Below, piece after piece: positions 60,290-64,000 of a DNA stretch of 64,000 nucleotides. The DNA lies in NCBI RefSeq assembly GCF_029784155.1, contig NC_073692.1, forward strand, positions 153,666,334 through 153,730,333, given 5' to 3'. Positions within the stretch are counted from its first letter, which is position 1. Every line of letters starts with the position of its first letter. The DNA comes from Uranotaenia lowii. Taxonomy: Eukaryota > Arthropoda > Insecta > Diptera > Culicidae. The notes under the pieces were generated by a model. The model was not told the DNA's origin and ran no database searches. It worked only from the letters and a program-made list of their open reading frames with translations. The translations under genes and the position numbers were made by a program.

Positions 60290-61054
60290 ATGACCCACAA
60301 CGATACACCAAGGTCATCGAAAAATGAAGTTCGAGTGCGGAAATATCACGAAAATTATGCTGGGCCATATCTCGTTATGGCTGAAACAAATGTCGGAAAT
60401 ATATCTGCTGCGAAGATTGCTAAAAGTCTGGTGAAGAAATTTGGTGACGATTTTATACGTGCTATGCCGGTTTCTAAAACCAAAATGAAAATTTTGATGC
60501 GATCGAGGGATGCTGCTAATGAAATAGCAGGCATCGGTACCTCAAATGAAGTGCGTTTTTTTATCCCCCAACGGCTGGTGGAGTGCCTTGGGGTAGCCTA
60601 TATTGAGCCGGATATTTGTGATGAAGAATTGAAGTTTGCTAATGCGTACGATAAACGCAAGTCGAATCAAGTTGATAACCCGGAGATAGTTCATGCTCGT
60701 CGTGTGCTTAGAAAATTAGCTGATGATAAAGAGGAAGCCCTGTTTACGGTGATTTTTACTTTCGCTGGGCAGAGTTTACCTACTCACATCGAGTTGAATA
60801 GAGTGCTTTATTCTGTTAAGCAGTACATTTATCCTGTCCGCCAGTGTGGTAACTGCTGGCGCTTGGGACATGATAAAAAAGGATGCAAGAGTGCTAAACG
60901 CTGTAACCAATGCTTGGAGCAAGTGGGCGGCGAAGATCATGCATGTGAAAATAGTGAGCCCCAGTGCGTTAACTGTTTGGGCTCCCATCGGGCCAATGAT
61001 CACAAGCTTTGTCCGAAAATAATTCAAAAAAAGAAAGTTCCTGGAAGTTCCTGA
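60290..61054 (+). CDS. LINE ORF1, gag-like, C-terminus frameshifted
   Basis: ATG at 60,290 (MTHNDTPRSSKNEVR) to TGA at 61,054, 254 residues. An RRM-like middle (AAKIAKSLVKKFGDDFIRAM) is followed by three zinc knuckles: CGNCWRLGHDKKGC, CNQCLEQVGGEDHAC and CVNCLGSHRANDHKLC. It binds the LINE RNA. Near the end, GTTCCTGGAA/GTTCCTGAG shows a 10-bp duplication; without it the frame continues PEEDVETRQKIQQMVLERIS to a TGA at 61,158 that overlaps the ORF2 ATG (ATGA). So the present copy has a shortened, altered C-terminus. Confidence 0.8.
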   Translation: MTHNDTPRSSKNEVRVRKYHENYAGPYLVMAETNVGNISAAKIAKSLVKKFGDDFIRAMPVSKTKMKILMRSRDAANEIAGIGTSNEVRFFIPQRLVECLGVAYIEPDICDEELKFANAYDKRKSNQVDNPEIVHARRVLRKLADDKEEALFTVIFTFAGQSLPTHIELNRVLYSVKQYIYPVRQCGNCWRLGHDKKGCKSAKRCNQCLEQVGGEDHACENSEPQCVNCLGSHRANDHKLCPKIIQKKKVPGSS

Positions 61055-61156
61055 GGAAGATGTTGAAACTCGACAAAAAATTCAACAAATGGTTTTGGAG
61101 AGAATTTCGGATGTTGTAAGTGATAAAATGAAAGGATATTTTGCTAATCTCAGATT

Positions 61157-64000
61157 ATGAAAAACACCACACCGAGCACTTTAACAGCCACCGTTCCTCT
61201 GCAATGTCTACAATGGAATTGTAGAGGGATAAATAGTAAACGCTCATCTTTAATCCAGCTCATAAATACACACAATATCAATATTTCGCTTTTGAGTGAA
61301 ACACATCTCGACAATCACACAAACTTTAGTCTACCGCAGCACACCATTTTTCGTAAAGATCACAGACGAAACTCGATGGGCGTAGCCATCGCGATTCGTT
61401 CAGAACTGAATCCCGTAGCATTTCCTATTGCACTGTCAGCGGATATTCAAGCCGTTGCCTGCCAGATCAAATACATCTCCGGGTTGATCACTATTGTATC
61501 TGTGTACATACACCCGCAAGCCAACATATCGCAGACTCAGTTTGATAATTTTTTATCAACCGTTCCGAAACCGTGCATCATTGGAGGAGACTTTAACGCA
61601 AAACATCACCTATGGGGAAGCGATCATGGAAACACACGTGGAGACCGTCTTCATCAAGCCATCGAAACATCTCATCTCGTCATTCTCAACAATGGTCAGC
61701 CAACTAGGTTTGATGTAAACCGGTCGTGGGGCGCAATTGATATCACGCTGGTTTCTTCGAGCCTTAGTTTGTGCTTCGACTGGGAGGTTTTGGATTCACC
61801 AAATGGAAGCGATCATTTTCCGATAGTTTTTCATTCGAGTACTACATGCGCGATGAAATTCTACTCTGGAATCAATGTTCGGAAAATCGACTGGGAACGT
61901 TTTACCGGAAGCCTCGAGGAATCATTCGTCGAAAATGGAGAACCGGATAGCTTTGATGTCTTCTTTGAGCTGATTTGGCAAGCACTGCGCAGATCCTGTC
62001 CATCAGTAAACTCGAACCACACTCGCCGAATACCGCAACCCTATTGGGACGAAGAGCTAACAGAAGCGAAGAAAGCCACCAGAGTTGCTTTCCGCGCTTG
62101 GAAACGAGAGCTGTCAACCGAAGCTTACGAAGGGTACGCTAATACAGAACGAAGGTTCAGAAATTTGGTACGCGAGAAGAAGAGGAAAAGTTGGCAACAT
62201 TTTTGTGATAGTTGTGATAGTTCTACGTCCCTCACAACCTTATGGAGGATGGCTAGAAGATTCAAAGGGCGCGGAGAGCCATCAAAAAACCTTAGAATTT
62301 CGGACAATTTGGCCAACGATGTTTTGGACAAGTTGGCTCCCTCATCTGCCAAAAATCCACCCCCGGCTTTTCTACAATGTTCGTGTTGCCCTCAAACTGG
62401 TTTACCATTCTCAGTATCGGATATTCAAGCAGTTTTAAAAATCGGTAAAGATTCGGCTCCTGGTTTGGATGGTGTTCCATATTCCGTCATAAATCATCTC
62501 CCATGGGCGGCGCTTAGTCAGTTGCGAAAAATCTATTGCCAAATTTTTGCTTCAGGAAGAATTCCGGAAAGCTGGAAAACCTTTAAAATTGTACCGATTC
62601 CTAAAAGTGGTCATGATCCGATTTCTCCTTCTGCTGTTCGCCCAATCGCGTTAGCTTCATGTTTTCGCAAAGTGTATGAACTCATAATCAAAGATCGACT
62701 AGAACATTTCATCGAAAACAACAACTTATTCCCTTCAGCTATCAACGGTTTTAGGAAAGGACGAGGAACAATGGATGCGTTGTTTCCCCTGATTAATGAA
62801 GCTTCTTTAGCTTTGAAAAGAAGAGAGCATGTGGTGATATGTAGCCTCGATATCAAAGCCGCCTACGACAACGTGGAAATTAATGTTCTGGTCCGCGAAT
62901 TACGCTCATTAACAGTCCCTGAATGCCTAGTAAGAAGTATCTTCCATCTTTTTGAAGAAAGGAATTTGTGCATTTCAAATGGATTAGATTCAATATCTAG
63001 GACAACGTGGAAAGGCCTTCCTCAGGGATCTCCTCTAAGTCCGTTATGCTTTAATGTTGTGATCAGTGGATTGATCAACAGTGTCCCTCCTGATGTGATA
63101 ACCGTAAATTACGCCGATGACACAACAATTGCTGTAAGAGGAACCTCGCTGGAGCATAGTTGCGAATCTCTCCAAAGGGCAGTGGATATAGTTGTGGAAA
63201 ATATTTTCGACCTTGGGTTAGAACTTTCGCCCACGAAATGTAAGTGCCTTCTGATCTCGACACAACAATGCGATAATCCCCCAGAAATAAATATCGGCGG
63301 TTGCACTTTGGAATACGTCAGATCCCTGAGGTTACTCGGCATGTACCTCACACGAAATCTGTCGTGGTCGTGTCATATTAGAGAGGTACAAAAACGTACG
63401 GCTCCGTATCTTAACTTTCTACGAAGCATATCGGGCCAGTCATGGGGAGCACATCCAGCAGCAATGTTAGCTATTTTCAAGTCATGTGTGAGATCAATAT
63501 TGGAATACGGTTCCATATTTATGACGGAGTTAACACAAAAAGAAGCCATCGTTTTGGATAGACTACAATGGGCAGGAATTCGAATCTGTTTGGGCTCCAC
63601 AAAAACCACCCACACAGGTTCACTCGAAGTGATGGCTGGTATTATTCCGCTGCAACAAAGAAGAGAACTTGCTGTCATGCGTTTTGTAAATAAAAGAGCG
63701 TCACTTTCTTCTTGGCATGGTCAATACTCCAGACCGATCTTGGAAGGTGGCTTAGTGGCTACGGGAATACACCGCGCCATAAGAATGCTTAACGAATTTA
63801 TTCCACTTGAACAGCCTCTAAATAATCTCCCATGCTACATGGTCAACCGTGAAGTTGTAAGAACAATAATATCCATTGATCTCACTGTTAAACGGTTATG
63901 TTCAGAACACCAGAACTCATCGGCAGCTGATTTGGTTTCAAACTATCTCTTGGAAGTGTATGCCAACGCGAAAATCTTGGCAACTGACGGGTCGAAAGAT
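61157..64000 (+). CDS. LINE ORF2: endonuclease, reverse transcriptase, RNase H (partial)
   Basis: ATG at 61,157, open for 948 codons to the window end with no stop. Endonuclease: LQWNCRGINSKR, LSETHLD, GGDFNAKHHLWG, SDHFPIVF. Reverse transcriptase: DSAPGLDGVPYSVI, CSLDIKAAYDNVE, KGLPQGSPLSPLCFNVV and the catalytic YADD at residue 652 (63,110). RNase H begins near the end (ILATDGSKD). The ATG overlaps the ancestral ORF1 stop by ATGA, implying coupled translation. The intact frame suggests a young insertion, although ORF1 carries a frameshift. Confidence 0.88.
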   Translation, partial: MKNTTPSTLTATVPLQCLQWNCRGINSKRSSLIQLINTHNINISLLSETHLDNHTNFSLPQHTIFRKDHRRNSMGVAIAIRSELNPVAFPIALSADIQAVACQIKYISGLITIVSVYIHPQANISQTQFDNFLSTVPKPCIIGGDFNAKHHLWGSDHGNTRGDRLHQAIETSHLVILNNGQPTRFDVNRSWGAIDITLVSSSLSLCFDWEVLDSPNGSDHFPIVFHSSTTCAMKFYSGINVRKIDWERFTGSLEESFVENGEPDSFDVFFELIWQALRRSCPSVNSNHTRRIPQPYWDEELTEAKKATRVAFRAWKRELSTEAYEGYANTERRFRNLVREKKRKSWQHFCDSCDSSTSLTTLWRMARRFKGRGEPSKNLRISDNLANDVLDKLAPSSAKNPPPAFLQCSCCPQTGLPFSVSDIQAVLKIGKDSAPGLDGVPYSVINHLPWAALSQLRKIYCQIFASGRIPESWKTFKIVPIPKSGHDPISPSAVRPIALASCFRKVYELIIKDRLEHFIENNNLFPSAINGFRKGRGTMDALFPLINEASLALKRREHVVICSLDIKAAYDNVEINVLVRELRSLTVPECLVRSIFHLFEERNLCISNGLDSISRTTWKGLPQGSPLSPLCFNVVISGLINSVPPDVITVNYADDTTIAVRGTSLEHSCESLQRAVDIVVENIFDLGLELSPTKCKCLLISTQQCDNPPEINIGGCTLEYVRSLRLLGMYLTRNLSWSCHIREVQKRTAPYLNFLRSISGQSWGAHPAAMLAIFKSCVRSILEYGSIFMTELTQKEAIVLDRLQWAGIRICLGSTKTTHTGSLEVMAGIIPLQQRRELAVMRFVNKRASLSSWHGQYSRPILEGGLVATGIHRAIRMLNEFIPLEQPLNNLPCYMVNREVVRTIISIDLTVKRLCSEHQNSSAADLVSNYLLEVYANAKILATDGSKD

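Larger units (their letters stand above)
60000..64000 (+). mobile_element. LINE (I/LOA-like: gag-like ORF1, EN-RT-RNase H ORF2), 3' end outside window
   Basis: A non-LTR retrotransposon with two ORFs on the plus strand. The 5' boundary near 60,000 is not exact. ORF1 has three CCHC knuckles; ORF2 has an AP-type endonuclease, reverse transcriptase and the start of an RNase H domain. RNase H after the RT points to the I/LOA type of LINE over jockey or CR1. Inserted antisense to prolyl endopeptidase, probably in its first intron. Confidence 0.8.

Overview
This is an AT-rich eukaryotic window, most likely from a dipteran insect and plausibly a mosquito. The evidence is spliced genes with GT/AG introns, insect-type orthologues (Ptp99A-like receptor phosphatase, CNBP, prolyl endopeptidase), DD37E Tc1/mariner elements of the kind described from mosquitoes, and dense nests of small DNA transposons. 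Species assignment is inference.

Layout. 1.7-21 kb, + strand: the 3' end of a receptor tyrosine phosphatase gene. It carries the second (pseudo)phosphatase domain and a very long single-exon cytoplasmic tail. A 14-kb intron at 2,449-16,428 is packed with a Helitron, MITEs, a broken DD37E element and a likely 54-nt microexon. 21-24 kb is 3' UTR and AT-rich DNA. 24-46.6 kb is a transposon graveyard: a second DD37E-like element with a nested MITE, a CACTAAG-ended family containing a hAT MITE with a perfect 8-bp target duplication, a TA-flanked 7.7-kb composite that contains a 3.8-kb TIR element carrying a broken eEF1-gamma copy, and a 4.9-kb hAT-type foldback built of inverted 119-bp satellite arrays. 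47-57 kb, + strand: CNBP (two coding exons around a 3.65-kb intron that contains a Helitron), followed by a long A-rich 3' UTR. 57.3-59.8 kb, - strand: prolyl endopeptidase, convergent with CNBP and lacking its N-terminal exon. About 60-64 kb, + strand: a LINE with a gag-like ORF1 (late frameshift) and an apparently intact endonuclease/RT/RNase H ORF2 that runs off the window.

Most notable: (1) the CNBP stop codon (TAG) is followed in frame by 211 open codons encoding an N/Q-rich extension; (2) a microexon candidate would add 18 residues exactly at the degenerate active-site loop of the phosphatase D2 domain; (3) the donor site of the last phosphatase intron overlaps an in-frame TGA, so splicing decides between a four-residue end and a 1,251-residue tail; (4) the foldback element shows a three-monomer higher-order repeat; (5) a cellular gene copy with its 5' UTR intron sits inside a TIR transposon. 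Between these genes I see no functional linkage; they are ordinary neighbours.
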